A stretch of 64,000 nt of DNA from Thiobacillus sp. (GTDB lineage: Bacteria; Pseudomonadota; Gammaproteobacteria; Burkholderiales; Thiobacillaceae): NCBI GenBank assembly GCA_024709165.1, contig JANJXF010000077.1:1-64000 (forward strand), given 5' to 3'. The notes beneath the pieces were generated by a model. That model saw only the letters and a program-made list of their open reading frames with translations, was not told the DNA's origin and did no database searches. A program made the position numbers and the translations under genes. Of this stretch, positions 46,279 to 54,603 are shown one piece after another. Each line of letters starts with the position of its first letter. Position 1 is the stretch's first letter.

Positions 46279-46764
46279 ATGGAAACCCAACTGCTGCTCT
46301 GGTTGTCTGCTGCCGTTCTGATCGCCGTCGGCATTGCCGGATTGATCCTTCCACTGCTGCCGGGCATTCCGCTGGTGTTCGCCGGCCTCGTGCTGTTGGC
46401 CTGGGCGGAAAATTTTGCCTTCGTGGGCTGGCCAACGCTTGCGCTGCTGGGCGTTCTTGCGTTGCTCAGCTACGGTGTCGATTTCGTCGCCAGCGCACTC
46501 GGCGCGAAGCGCTTCGGCGCCTCGCCACGGGCGATCGTCGGTGCGGTGCTCGGCGCGGTGGTCGGTCTGTTTTTCGGCCTGCCGGGTATCGTGCTCGGGC
46601 CGTTTGCCGGGGCGGTCATCGCCGAATTCAGCCAGCGCGCCTCCGTCGGCGCCGCCACACGTGCGGGCGTGGGTGCTGTGGTGGGGCTGGTGTTCGGCGC
46701 GTTGCTGAAGGTCGCACTTGCGTTCACCATGATCGGCGTGTTCGTGGCCGCGCGCCTGCTCTGA
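46279..46764 (+). CDS. DUF456 membrane protein
   Basis: The 161-residue protein is almost entirely hydrophobic, with about five membrane segments and glycine-rich repeats such as GAVLGAVVGLFFGLPGIVLG (about 85-104) and GVGAVVGLVFGALL. It fits the DUF456 family, whose glycine-zipper-like pattern is typical; no function is established. The start is the ATG at 46279 (METQLLLWL). An upstream ATG at 46237 would add a hydrophilic leader and is not preferred. Confidence 0.78.
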   Translation: METQLLLWLSAAVLIAVGIAGLILPLLPGIPLVFAGLVLLAWAENFAFVGWPTLALLGVLALLSYGVDFVASALGAKRFGASPRAIVGAVLGAVVGLFFGLPGIVLGPFAGAVIAEFSQRASVGAATRAGVGAVVGLVFGALLKVALAFTMIGVFVAARLL

Positions 46765-46836
46765 GTGTGTGCTTTGTTTTTTTCCGCAAACTGATACGCT
46801 GAAAATACGCGTTGCGCGTAGCTGTGAGGAGGAATC

Positions 46837-47037
46837 ATGAGTGTTGCCAAGACCATCGAAATCACCGCCGCGTCGAAGAAGAGCTTTGACGATGCCATCA
46901 AGCAGGGTGTGGCAAAGGCGGCCGAGTCACTCGACAATATCACCGGCGCCTGGGTGATGGATCAGAACGTACACGTCGCCAAAGGCAAGATCAGCGAATA
47001 CGTCGTGCGCATGAAGCTGACGTTTGTGCTGAAGTGA
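46837..47037 (+). CDS. Dodecin, flavin-binding protein
   Basis: Dodecin forms a hollow dodecamer that stores or buffers flavins. The 66-residue protein has the family pattern: KTIEITAASKKSFDDAIKQG, the aromatic flavin-stacking Trp in ITGAWVMDQNVHVAKG, and ISEYVVRMKLTFVLK at the end. The ATG has AGGAGG at 46828-46833, just upstream. It stands between DUF456 and YbaN-type genes. Confidence 0.93.
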   Translation: MSVAKTIEITAASKKSFDDAIKQGVAKAAESLDNITGAWVMDQNVHVAKGKISEYVVRMKLTFVLK

Positions 47038-47073
47038 ACGGGCGGACCTGGCGTTGCCGGTGACGGAGAGAGG

Positions 47074-47493
47074 GTGAGCAAAGACGGCGGCGGGCATCAT
47101 CGCCATGCGGTTCCGGTGCGGATCGTATTCGCCGCGTTCGGCACACTGTTCCTGCTGCTCGGCGTGCTCGGCGTGTTCCTGCCGGTGTTGCCGACCACGC
47201 CTTTCCTGCTGCTGGCGACCGCCTGCTATGCGCGTGCGTCGCACCGTGTCTTCAACTGGCTGTTGAACCATCCGCGCTTTGGCGCCCTGATCCGCGAATG
47301 GCGCGAATACCGCAGCATTCCCTATCGGGCCAAACGTACGGCGCTTGTGCTCATCGTACTGAGCTTCGCGTTCTCGATTGTGTTCTTCGTGCCGGGCTGG
47401 CCGGCCAGACTGGCGATGGGTGCCGGCGGGCTGGTGCTGATGACGTGGATCGCCCGCATTCCCTCGCGTGACGCGCCGTCTGGCGCGGGGTGA
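47074..47493 (+). CDS. DUF454 (YbaN-type) membrane protein
   Basis: The 139-residue protein starts at a GTG (MSKDGGGHH). It has an N-terminal membrane hairpin, the conserved LPVLPTTPFLLLATACYARAS (about 38-58) and NWLLNHPRFGALIREW, followed by two more membrane segments. This is the DUF454/YbaN family of the inner membrane, function unknown. It follows the dodecin gene by 36 bases and may share its transcript. Confidence 0.88.
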   Translation: MSKDGGGHHRHAVPVRIVFAAFGTLFLLLGVLGVFLPVLPTTPFLLLATACYARASHRVFNWLLNHPRFGALIREWREYRSIPYRAKRTALVLIVLSFAFSIVFFVPGWPARLAMGAGGLVLMTWIARIPSRDAPSGAG

Positions 47494-47697
47494 AACGCCG
47501 GGGTGACGGACAAGGCGATGGCGAAGCGCGACAGTCCGCGGGCACGCGTACTGGATCGCTGACGGAGGCGGGGCCGGCGCGGCTTCCCCGTGGCAACACA
47601 CCGTCCTCGGTGTCCGGGGGGTGTTCAGGCTGCCTTTGGCGCAGAAAAGAGCGGCATCTGCGGATACCGGCTCCGCGGTCGTGGATAATCACGCCGC

Positions 47698-48837
47698 ATG
47701 AATGCGCTTCCCTACTGGCGCCTGTCCGGTTTCTATTTCTTCTACTTCGCTTTCGTCGGCGCGATGTCGCCGTTCTGGGGCTTGTATCTCAAGTCGTTGG
47801 CGTTCAACGCTTTCCAGATCGGCGTGCTGATGTCGCTGCTGCAGGTGATGCGGATCTTCGCGCCCAACATCTGGGGCCACATCGCCGACCACAGCGGGCG
47901 CCGCACCGCCATCGTGCAGATCGCGGCGTTCGGCAGCGTGCTGGCCTTCGCCGGGGTGTTCTTCGGCAGCGGCTTCTGGTGGCTGTTCGCGGTGATGGCG
48001 GCGCTGAGCTTCTTCTGGAGCGCGTCGCTGCCGCTGGTCGAGGCGATGACCTTGTCGCATCTGGGCGAGCGCACCGACGCCTACGGCCGCATCCGCCTGT
48101 GGGGCTCGGTCGGCTTCATCGTCATGGTGGTGGGGCTGGGCTATGCCTTCGATCACGTGTCGATTGCCTGGCTGCCGTGGGCGGTGCTGGCGGTGATGCT
48201 GGGCATCGCCGCGTTCGCGCGGGTGATCCCGGAGGCGGAGATCCTCGCCCACCCGGCCGACCACATCCCGCTGTGGGACGTGGTGAAGCGCCCGGAGGTC
48301 GCCTCGCTGCTCGCCGCCTGTCTGCTGATGGCGGTGACGCACGGGCCGTATTACACCTTCTACTCGATCTACCTGGTCGACCACGGCTACGACAAATCCA
48401 CCGTCGGCTGGCTGTGGGCGCTCGGGGTGATCTGCGAGATCGGCATTTTCCTCGTCATTCCGCGCATCTTCGCCCGGGTGACCCCGCGCCGGCTGATCCT
48501 GGCGAGCTTCGCGCTGGCAGTGCTGCGCTTCCTGCTGATCGCCTGGGGCGTCGAGTCGGCGTGGGTGGTGTGGGGCGCGCAGACGCTGCACGCCTTCACC
48601 TTCGGCACCTACCACGCGGCGGCGGTGGCGCTGATCCACCAGCATTTCCGCGGTCGTCACCAGGCGCGCGGGCAGGCGCTTTTCAACAGCCTGTCCTACG
48701 GCGTCGGCGGCACCCTGGGCGGCCTGGGCAGCGGCCTGACCTGGGAATCGCCGGGGCCGGCGTGGACCTTTACGCTGGCTGCCATGAGCGCAGCGCTGGC
48801 GTGGGGGGTATACGCGGCATGGGGTAAACAGAAATAG
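47698..48837 (+). CDS. MFS transporter, HcaT/PPP-like
   Basis: The 379-residue protein has twelve predicted membrane segments. Its start YWRLSGFYFFYFAFVGAMSP, together with APNIWGHIADHSGRRTAI, GRIRLWGSVGFIVMVVGLGY and FNSLSYGVGGTLGGLGSG, fits the MFS_1-like family that includes E. coli HcaT, a putative 3-phenylpropionate transporter. The substrate is not determined. It follows the YbaN-type gene after 204 bases, which contain no clear gene. Confidence 0.85.
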   Translation: MNALPYWRLSGFYFFYFAFVGAMSPFWGLYLKSLAFNAFQIGVLMSLLQVMRIFAPNIWGHIADHSGRRTAIVQIAAFGSVLAFAGVFFGSGFWWLFAVMAALSFFWSASLPLVEAMTLSHLGERTDAYGRIRLWGSVGFIVMVVGLGYAFDHVSIAWLPWAVLAVMLGIAAFARVIPEAEILAHPADHIPLWDVVKRPEVASLLAACLLMAVTHGPYYTFYSIYLVDHGYDKSTVGWLWALGVICEIGIFLVIPRIFARVTPRRLILASFALAVLRFLLIAWGVESAWVVWGAQTLHAFTFGTYHAAAVALIHQHFRGRHQARGQALFNSLSYGVGGTLGGLGSGLTWESPGPAWTFTLAAMSAALAWGVYAAWGKQK

Positions 48838-49033
48838 CGGCGAGGCATTCGGATGGCGCTATAGGCCCACTGCCAATGGGGGCATGTTGGCAAGTTTGTG
48901 GCGAGTCAGTTGCATCGGCTCGATGAAATTACGCGGCAGCACGTTGCCGGGGTGGACGGGCGCGACGTGATCACGCGGTGAAGGGTGCAGGCTGGGTGCG
49001 TTTTAGGAGGGCGTGGGCCATTCCAGCGCCCAG

Positions 49034-49423
49034 TCAAGCCAGCACCAATTCAATACCCGTCAGTGTCTCAGCCCGCTTGATCAGTTTCCTGTCGAACGTG
49101 GCGAATCTTCCGGCGTGACGGCTGCTGGCAAGGTGGAGCGCGTCGGCAAAGTCGAGTCCCTGCTCGAAACCATCGAGCGCTTCAGCGATTTCTCGTTGCT
49201 GTTCAAGGACGACATTGGGCAGGCCGACGAGCTTGCGCAAAGCCTGCAAGATGACGTTGGGCGGCAGTTCGTAGGAAAAGCGCAAGACCCGTTCCGACTC
49301 AAGCAGCACGGTCTTCGAGAGATAGATCTGCTCGCTGCTGAACAATGCCGCCGCGCGGCGCGTTTGTGTCGCGTCGTCATTGGTGAGCAGTCTGACGATG
49401 AGATTGCTGTCAACGCCGAGCAT
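49034..49423 (-). CDS. PIN-domain ribonuclease toxin, VapC type
   Basis: The 129-residue protein (from MLGVDSNLIV) has the PIN-domain acidic residues: Asp in LGVDSNLIVRLL, Glu in LLESERVLRFSY, and Asp in DFADALHLAS with another in FDRKLIKRA. VapC toxins cleave tRNA or rRNA. The ATG at 49423 has AAGG 6 bases upstream. An upstream in-frame GTG at 49438 would add five residues. It overlaps the antitoxin gene by 14 bases, so translation is coupled. Confidence 0.88.
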   Translation of the reverse strand: MLGVDSNLIVRLLTNDDATQTRRAAALFSSEQIYLSKTVLLESERVLRFSYELPPNVILQALRKLVGLPNVVLEQQREIAEALDGFEQGLDFADALHLASSRHAGRFATFDRKLIKRAETLTGIELVLA

Positions 49424-49670
49424 GGCGCGCCTTGACACCTTTTTCGATGGCGTCTTCCATGTCCTGAAGTGTTTTCGCGGGCCCTTGGTAGCCGGTGCAG
49501 CCGATCACCTCTTCCAGGCGCGTGGGCTGGAAGGGCTTGGCAGGCCGAAGCAGAACGCCGTCGGGTGTGTCTTCGACCATGAATTCAGTGCCGGGCAACC
49601 AGTGATGGGAGTCCCGCACGGATTTGGGGAGGATGATCTGACCTTTGCTGGATAACCGGGTTGTTTCCAT
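49410..49670 (-). CDS. AbrB/MazE-type antitoxin, VapB
   Basis: The 86-residue protein starts METTRLSSKGQIILPKSVRD, the swapped-hairpin AbrB/SpoVT DNA-binding motif, then GTEFMVEDTPDGVLLRPAKPF. The C-terminal tail is the likely toxin-binding part. It should neutralise the downstream VapC and repress the pair. A strong promoter framed by an inverted repeat lies directly upstream. Confidence 0.88.
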   Translation of the reverse strand: METTRLSSKGQIILPKSVRDSHHWLPGTEFMVEDTPDGVLLRPAKPFQPTRLEEVIGCTGYQGPAKTLQDMEDAIEKGVKARHARR

Positions 49671-49678
49671 TGGGTGGC

Positions 49679-49739
49679 CCTGATTGTAAGATCAAGTAAG
49701 ATTCAACTATACGCCCGGTTGTTGCGGGTGACAATCAGG
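49679..49739 (-). promoter_or_regulatory. vapBC promoter and likely operator
   Basis: On the minus strand TTGTCA (49734-49729) and TATAGT (49711-49706) are 17 bases apart, each matching five of six consensus positions. CCTGATTGT (49679-49687) and ACAATCAGG (49731-49739) are perfect 9-base inverse copies, one overlapping the -35 box and one beyond the transcription start. A direct repeat GTAAGAT (49686-49692, 49696-49702) lies between. These are plausible binding sites for the VapB-VapC complex. Confidence 0.7.
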
Positions 49740-49907
49740 CTTCCTGCGTCAGGTCGAGCCATCAGGACCGTACTACGATTTCAAGCCAGAATGCCCTGAA
49801 GGCAAGGGCTGAGTCCGCGCAAGATCAACAATCAACATGATCCGTGCCAGCAGGCCCCAAGCTATGAAATAATTGGCCTTTTCCGCGTCGTATCGTTTTT
49901 TATTCGC

Positions 49908-51311
49908 ATGTCCGGTCAAACCCTATTCCAGAAACTGTGGGACGCCCACGTCGTCCACGTCGAGCCCGACGGCACCACGCTGCTCTACATCGACCGCCAC
50001 CTGGTGCACGAAGTCACCAGTCCGCAGGCGTTCGAGGGGCTGAAGCTCGCCGGCCGTACGCCGCGTCGCACCGACGCGGCGATCGCCGTGCCCGACCACA
50101 ATGTGCCGACCACCGACCGCAGCCAGGGCATCGCCGACCCGGTGTCGCGCCTGCAGGTGGAGACGCTCGACGCCAACTGCGCCGAGTTCGGCATCACCGA
50201 GTTCAAAATGGACGACATCCGTCAGGGCATCGTCCACGTCATCGGCCCCGAGGAAGGGCTGACCCTGCCGGGCATGACCGTGGTGTGCGGCGACTCGCAC
50301 ACCTCGACGCACGGCGCGTTCGGCGCGCTGGCGTTCGGCATCGGCACCTCCGAGGTCGAGCACGTGCTGGCGACGCAATGTCTGTGGCAGAAGCCGTCGA
50401 AGACCCTGCTGGTCAAGGTCGAGGGCACGCTGGGCCGCGGCGTCACCGCCAAGGACATCGCGCTCGCGATCATCGGCGAGATCGGCACGGCCGGCGGCAC
50501 GGGCTATGCCATCGAGTTCGGCGGATCGGCGATTCGTGCGCTGACGATGGAAGGCCGCATGACGCTGTGCAACATGGCGATCGAGGCGGGTGCGCGTGCC
50601 GGCATGGTCGCCGTCGACGCAACCACGATCGACTATGTGAAGGGCCGCCCCTATGCGCCCCAGGGCGAGGCCTGGGACAAGGCCGTGGCCTGGTGGAATA
50701 CATTGCACTCGGACGCCGACGCGCAGTTTGACCGCGTGGTGGAACTCGACGCCACAAAGATCGAACCGCAGGTCACCTGGGGTACCTCGCCCGAGATGGT
50801 GACGACGGTGAGCGGGCGCGTACCCAACCCCACCGATGCTCCGAACGAGGTCAAGGCCAACGACTGGTTACGCGCGCTCGACTACATGGGCTTGGCGGCC
50901 GGCACGCCGATTGCCGAAATCCCGGTCGACAAGGTGTTCATCGGCTCGTGCACCAATTCCCGCATCGAGGATTTGCGCGAAGCCGCCGCGGTGGCCAAGG
51001 ACCGCAAGATCGCGTCCGGCGTCAAGCTGGCGCTGGTGGTGCCGGGCTCGGGCCTGGTAAAACGCCAGGCTGAACAAGAAGGGCTCGACAAGGTCTTTAT
51101 CGAAGCGGGCTTCGAATGGCGCGAGCCGGGCTGCTCGATGTGCCTGGCGATGAACGCTGATCGGCTGGAGCCGGGCGAGCGTTGCGCTTCCACCTCCAAC
51201 CGCAATTTCGAGGGCCGGCAGGGGCAGGGTGGGCGCACCCACCTCGTCAGCCCGGCAATGGCCGCCGCCGCCGCGTGTGCCGGGCATTTCGTTGACGTAC
51301 GTCATTTTTGA
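49908..51311 (+). CDS. leuC: 3-isopropylmalate dehydratase large subunit
   Basis: LeuC forms with LeuD the iron-sulfur enzyme that isomerises 2-isopropylmalate in leucine synthesis. The 467-residue protein starts [16 protein letters not shown]. It holds [21 protein letters not shown], the [4Fe-4S] ligand region [15 protein letters not shown], and [20 protein letters not shown] with the other two cysteines. It leads the leuC-entericidin-leuD-leuB-asd run. Apart from its position and GC-rich codon use, no leucine attenuator peptide is seen upstream. Confidence 0.97.
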   Translation: MSGQTLFQKLWDAHVVHVEPDGTTLLYIDRHLVHEVTSPQAFEGLKLAGRTPRRTDAAIAVPDHNVPTTDRSQGIADPVSRLQVETLDANCAEFGITEFKMDDIRQGIVHVIGPEEGLTLPGMTVVCGDSHTSTHGAFGALAFGIGTSEVEHVLATQCLWQKPSKTLLVKVEGTLGRGVTAKDIALAIIGEIGTAGGTGYAIEFGGSAIRALTMEGRMTLCNMAIEAGARAGMVAVDATTIDYVKGRPYAPQGEAWDKAVAWWNTLHSDADAQFDRVVELDATKIEPQVTWGTSPEMVTTVSGRVPNPTDAPNEVKANDWLRALDYMGLAAGTPIAEIPVDKVFIGSCTNSRIEDLREAAAVAKDRKIASGVKLALVVPGSGLVKRQAEQEGLDKVFIEAGFEWREPGCSMCLAMNADRLEPGERCASTSNRNFEGRQGQGGRTHLVSPAMAAAAACAGHFVDVRHF

Positions 51312-51323
51312 GGAACAATTCCC

Positions 51324-51449
51324 ATGAAACCTATGATCGCCGTCCTGATCACCGCCGTGATGACCCTGGCGGGGTGCAACACCATCCAGGGTATGGGTCA
51401 GGATATCCAGAAGGCCGGCGGTGCAATCGAGCGCGCCGGCAGTAAATGA
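51324..51449 (+). CDS. Entericidin-like small lipoprotein
   Basis: The 41-residue protein has a lipoprotein signal (about 1-18) with lipobox LAGC and the mature [19 protein letters not shown], the entericidin A/B pattern. It would be a small membrane-anchored lipoprotein, probably in the outer membrane. GAGGA lies 8 bases before the ATG. Its TGA stop overlaps the leuD start, so it is cotranslated with leuD. Entericidin-like genes are found at this spot between leuC and leuD in other betaproteobacteria, to my recollection. Confidence 0.9.
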   Translation: MKPMIAVLITAVMTLAGCNTIQGMGQDIQKAGGAIERAGSK

Positions 51450-52087
51450 TGCGGGCATTCACCACGCTTGACGGGCTGGTGGCGCCGCTCGACCGCGCCA
51501 ACGTCGACACCGACGCCATCATTCCCAAGCAGTTCCTGAAGTCGATCAAACGTGCAGGCTTCGGCCCCAACCTGTTCGACGAATGGCGCTACCTTGACCA
51601 CGGCGAGCCGGGTATGGATCCCGCCACGCGCCAGCCGAATCCGGATTTCGTGCTGAACTTCCCGCGCTATCAGGGTACCTCGGTGCTGCTGGCGCGCGAC
51701 AATTTCGGCTGCGGATCGAGCCGCGAGCATGCGCCGTGGGCGCTGGAGGACTACGGCATCCGCGCGGTCATCGCGCCGAGTTTCGCCGACATCTTCTACA
51801 ACAACTGCTTCAAGAACGGCATTCTTCCCATCGTCCTCGACGCCGTTGTGGTCGACCGGCTGTTCCAAGAATGCGAGGCGAGCGAGGGCTATCGTCTCGG
51901 CATCGATCTCGACAAGCAGACGGTGACGACGCCGGGCGGCGAAATCCTGAAATTCGAGGTCGACGGTGGCCGCAAGCATCGCCTGCTGAATGGGCTCGAC
52001 GACATCGGCCTGACGCTGCTGCAGGGCGACAAGATCAAGGCGTACGAAGAACGGCGCAAGCAGGAAGCGCCGTGGCTGTTTGCATGA
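51446..52087 (+). CDS. leuD: 3-isopropylmalate dehydratase small subunit
   Basis: LeuD supplies the swivel domain of the LeuCD isomerase. The 213-residue protein ([20 protein letters not shown]) contains [30 protein letters not shown] and the [17 protein letters not shown] segment. The first ATG (51446) overlaps the entericidin stop as ATGA. The next codon is also ATG, so the start could be 51449. leuB follows after a repeat element. Confidence 0.97.
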   Translation: MMRAFTTLDGLVAPLDRANVDTDAIIPKQFLKSIKRAGFGPNLFDEWRYLDHGEPGMDPATRQPNPDFVLNFPRYQGTSVLLARDNFGCGSSREHAPWALEDYGIRAVIAPSFADIFYNNCFKNGILPIVLDAVVVDRLFQECEASEGYRLGIDLDKQTVTTPGGEILKFEVDGGRKHRLLNGLDDIGLTLLQGDKIKAYEERRKQEAPWLFA

Positions 52088-52095
52088 TTATTTTT

Positions 52096-52174
52096 TCATC
52101 CGCGAAGGACGCTAAGGTCACGAAGAAGAATCTCCCTTCGTGTTTCTTCGCGTCCTTCGCGGACAAAGGATTTT
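52096..52174. repeat. Dispersed palindromic element, copy 3 (leuD/leuB gap)
   Basis: TCCGCGAAGGACGC (52099-52112) and GCGTCCTTCGCGGA (52150-52163) are exact 14-base inverse copies, with further pairing between CACGAAGAA and TTCTTCG-type sequences inside. This is the most complete copy in the window. The right end reads ACAAAGGATTTT; AAAGGA (52165-52170) is the probable leuB ribosome-binding site. The element fills the whole leuD-leuB gap. Confidence 0.85.
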
Positions 52175-52180
52175 GAAAAC

Positions 52181-53257
52181 ATGAAAATTGCAGTCTTGCC
52201 GGGTGACGGCATCGGTCCGGAAATCGTCGCGCAGGCGGTGAAGGTGCTGGAGGCGCTGCGCGCCGACGGCGCGAAGATCGAGATGGAAACCGCGCCGATC
52301 GGCGGCGCCGGCTACGACGCGGCGGGCGACCCGCTGCCCGAGGCGACGCTCGCGCTCGCGCGCACGGCCGACGCCGTGCTGCTCGGCGCGGTCGGCGGGC
52401 CGAAGTACGACACGCTCGACCGTCCCCTGCGCCCCGAGCGCGGCCTCCTGCGTATCCGCAAGGAGCTGAATCTGTTCGCCAACCTGCGCCCGGCGCTGCT
52501 GTACCCGGAACTCGCCGGCGCGTCGTCGCTGAAGCCCGAGGTGGTGTCCGGACTCGACATCATGATCGTGCGCGAACTGACCGGCGACGTATATTTCGGT
52601 CAGCCACGCGGCATCGAAGTGAGGCCGAGTCCAACCGGGGGAAGCGAACGTGTCGGCTTCAACACCATGCTGTATTCCGAATCCGAAGTGCGCCGCGTCG
52701 CCCATGTCGCCTTCGGTATCGCGATGAAGCGCGGCAAGCGCCTGTGCTCGGTGGAAAAATCCAACGTGCTCGAATGCTCGGAACTGTGGAAGGAAGTCAT
52801 GATCGAGGTGGCGAAGAGTTACCCCGAGGTCGAGCTTTCACACATGTACGTCGACAACGCCGCGATGCAGATCATCCGTGCACCCAAGCAGTTCGACACG
52901 CTCGTCACCGGCAACATCTTCGGCGACATCCTTTCGGACGCCGCTTCCATGCTGTCGGGTTCGATCGGTATGTTGCCGTCGGCATCCCTGGACGAACGCA
53001 ACAAGGGTATGTACGAGCCGATCCACGGTTCCGCGCCGGACATCGCCGGGAAGAACATGGCGAACCCGCTCGCCACCATTCTTTCCGTGGCGATGATGTA
53101 CCGTTATACCTTCGCCGATCTCGATACTGCCGACCGCATCGAGAACGCGGTGAAGAAAGTGATTGCACAGAGCTATCGCACCGGCGATATCTGGACCGAG
53201 GGCACGCGCAAGGTGTCGTGCAGCGAGATGGGCGACGCGGTGGTGAAGGCTTTTTGA
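52181..53257 (+). CDS. leuB: 3-isopropylmalate dehydrogenase
   Basis: LeuB oxidises and decarboxylates 3-isopropylmalate to 2-oxoisocaproate with NAD+. The 358-residue protein starts [20 protein letters not shown], then [15 protein letters not shown], the substrate-binding arginines in [13 protein letters not shown], and the [14 protein letters not shown] and [14 protein letters not shown] segments. The final part includes [20 protein letters not shown], which binds the nucleotide. Its probable Shine-Dalgarno AAAGGA comes from the upstream repeat. Confidence 0.97.
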   Translation: MKIAVLPGDGIGPEIVAQAVKVLEALRADGAKIEMETAPIGGAGYDAAGDPLPEATLALARTADAVLLGAVGGPKYDTLDRPLRPERGLLRIRKELNLFANLRPALLYPELAGASSLKPEVVSGLDIMIVRELTGDVYFGQPRGIEVRPSPTGGSERVGFNTMLYSESEVRRVAHVAFGIAMKRGKRLCSVEKSNVLECSELWKEVMIEVAKSYPEVELSHMYVDNAAMQIIRAPKQFDTLVTGNIFGDILSDAASMLSGSIGMLPSASLDERNKGMYEPIHGSAPDIAGKNMANPLATILSVAMMYRYTFADLDTADRIENAVKKVIAQSYRTGDIWTEGTRKVSCSEMGDAVVKAF

Positions 53258-53325
53258 TTTTCTCGGCAAAGTACGCGAAATCAAGGTATTTCTTCGCGTT
53301 TCTTCGCGTCCTTCGCGGACAGGAA
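53258..53325. repeat. Dispersed palindromic element, degenerate copy 4 (leuB/asd gap)
   Basis: The right arm TTCTTCGCGTCCTTCGCGGAC (53300-53320) is nearly identical to copy 3, while the left arm (about 53260-53285) is degraded. AGGAATTT follows the arm, but the asd Shine-Dalgarno is probably the separate GGAGA at 53332-53336. Confidence 0.6.
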
Positions 53326-53345
53326 TTTAATCGGAGACAAACGAA

Positions 53346-54473
53346 ATGATGAAAGTAGGCTTGATCGGCTGGCGCGGCATGGTGGGTTCCGTGTTGATGG
53401 GGCGCATGAAGGACGAGCGCGATTTCGACCACATCGACCCGGTGTTCTTCACCACGTCGAACGTCGGCGGCAAAGGCCCCGACATCGGCCGCACGATCGA
53501 TGGGGGGCAGCTTCCGCCGCTGAAGGACGCCAACAGCATCGACGACCTGCGTGCCTGCGACACAATCATCAGCTGCCAGGGCGGCGATTACACCAAGGAA
53601 ATCTACCCGAAGCTGCGCGCTGCCGGATGGAACGGCTACTGGATCGACGCAGCCTCGACACTCAGGATGAAGGACGAGGCCATCATCATCCTCGACCCGG
53701 TCAACGGCAACGTGATTCGGGACGGCATCGCCAATGGGGTCAAGACCTACGTCGGCGGCAACTGCACGGTGTCCTTGATGCTGATGGCGATGGGCGGGCT
53801 GTTCGATGCAGGGCTGGTCGAGTGGGTGTCGCCGATGACCTACCAGGCGGCGTCCGGCGCCGGTGCGCGCAACATGAAGGAACTCATCATGCAGATGGGC
53901 GCCATCCACGGCGAGGTCGCCGACATGGTGGGCGACCCTGCGGCCGCGATCCTGGAGATCGACCGCAAGGTGGCCGAGTTCATCCGCTCCGACGACTACC
54001 CGCTGGACGCATGGCCGGTGCCGCTCGCGGGAAATCTCATTCCGTGGATCGACGTCGCGCTCGAATCCGGCCAGTCGAAGGAGGAATGGAAGGCGCAGGT
54101 CGAGGCCAACAAGATCATGGGCAGGAGCGCCAGTCCCATTCCCATCGACGGTCTGTGCGTGCGCGTGGGTGCCATGCGCTGCCACTCGCAGGCGCTCACC
54201 GTCAAGCTGACCCGCGACGTGCCGCTCGCGGACATCCACGGCCTGATCGCCGCGCACAACCAATGGGTGAAGGTGGTGCCGAACGACCGCGAGATCACCA
54301 TGCGCGAACTCACTCCCGCGGCGGTGACCGGCACGCTGACGGTGCCGATCGGCCGCATGCGCAAACTCAACATGGGGCCGCAGTACCTCGCTGCGTTCAC
54401 CGTCGGCGACCAGCTCCTGTGGGGCGCCGCAGAGCCGCTGCGCCGCATGTTGCGCATCCTGCTGGAGGCCTGA
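53346..54473 (+). CDS. asd: Aspartate-semialdehyde dehydrogenase
   Basis: Asd reduces aspartyl phosphate to the semialdehyde, the branch point for lysine, threonine and methionine. The 375-residue protein starts [20 protein letters not shown], the NADP-binding loop. It holds the active-site Cys in [32 protein letters not shown], and [17 protein letters not shown], the Gram-negative form of the enzyme. The second ATG (53349) is a possible start. It is the last metabolic gene before fimV, in a widely conserved order. Confidence 0.97.
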   Translation: MMKVGLIGWRGMVGSVLMGRMKDERDFDHIDPVFFTTSNVGGKGPDIGRTIDGGQLPPLKDANSIDDLRACDTIISCQGGDYTKEIYPKLRAAGWNGYWIDAASTLRMKDEAIIILDPVNGNVIRDGIANGVKTYVGGNCTVSLMLMAMGGLFDAGLVEWVSPMTYQAASGAGARNMKELIMQMGAIHGEVADMVGDPAAAILEIDRKVAEFIRSDDYPLDAWPVPLAGNLIPWIDVALESGQSKEEWKAQVEANKIMGRSASPIPIDGLCVRVGAMRCHSQALTVKLTRDVPLADIHGLIAAHNQWVKVVPNDREITMRELTPAAVTGTLTVPIGRMRKLNMGPQYLAAFTVGDQLLWGAAEPLRRMLRILLEA

Positions 54474-54603
54474 GGCGGACGAAAAACTCGCCGGATGGCA
54501 ATCTGGTGCGCTTGTTGCTCTAAAGATTGCGCCTGCCGAGCCGTCAATAGTGGCGTCGACGATTCAACAGCTCCGCCTGGCGGGGCGTACAGGGAGAAAC
54601 GGG

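Noticed and set aside
49740-49907. Leucine leader peptide or attenuator before leuC
   Set aside because: No short frame rich in Leu codons and no terminator/antiterminator pair were found.
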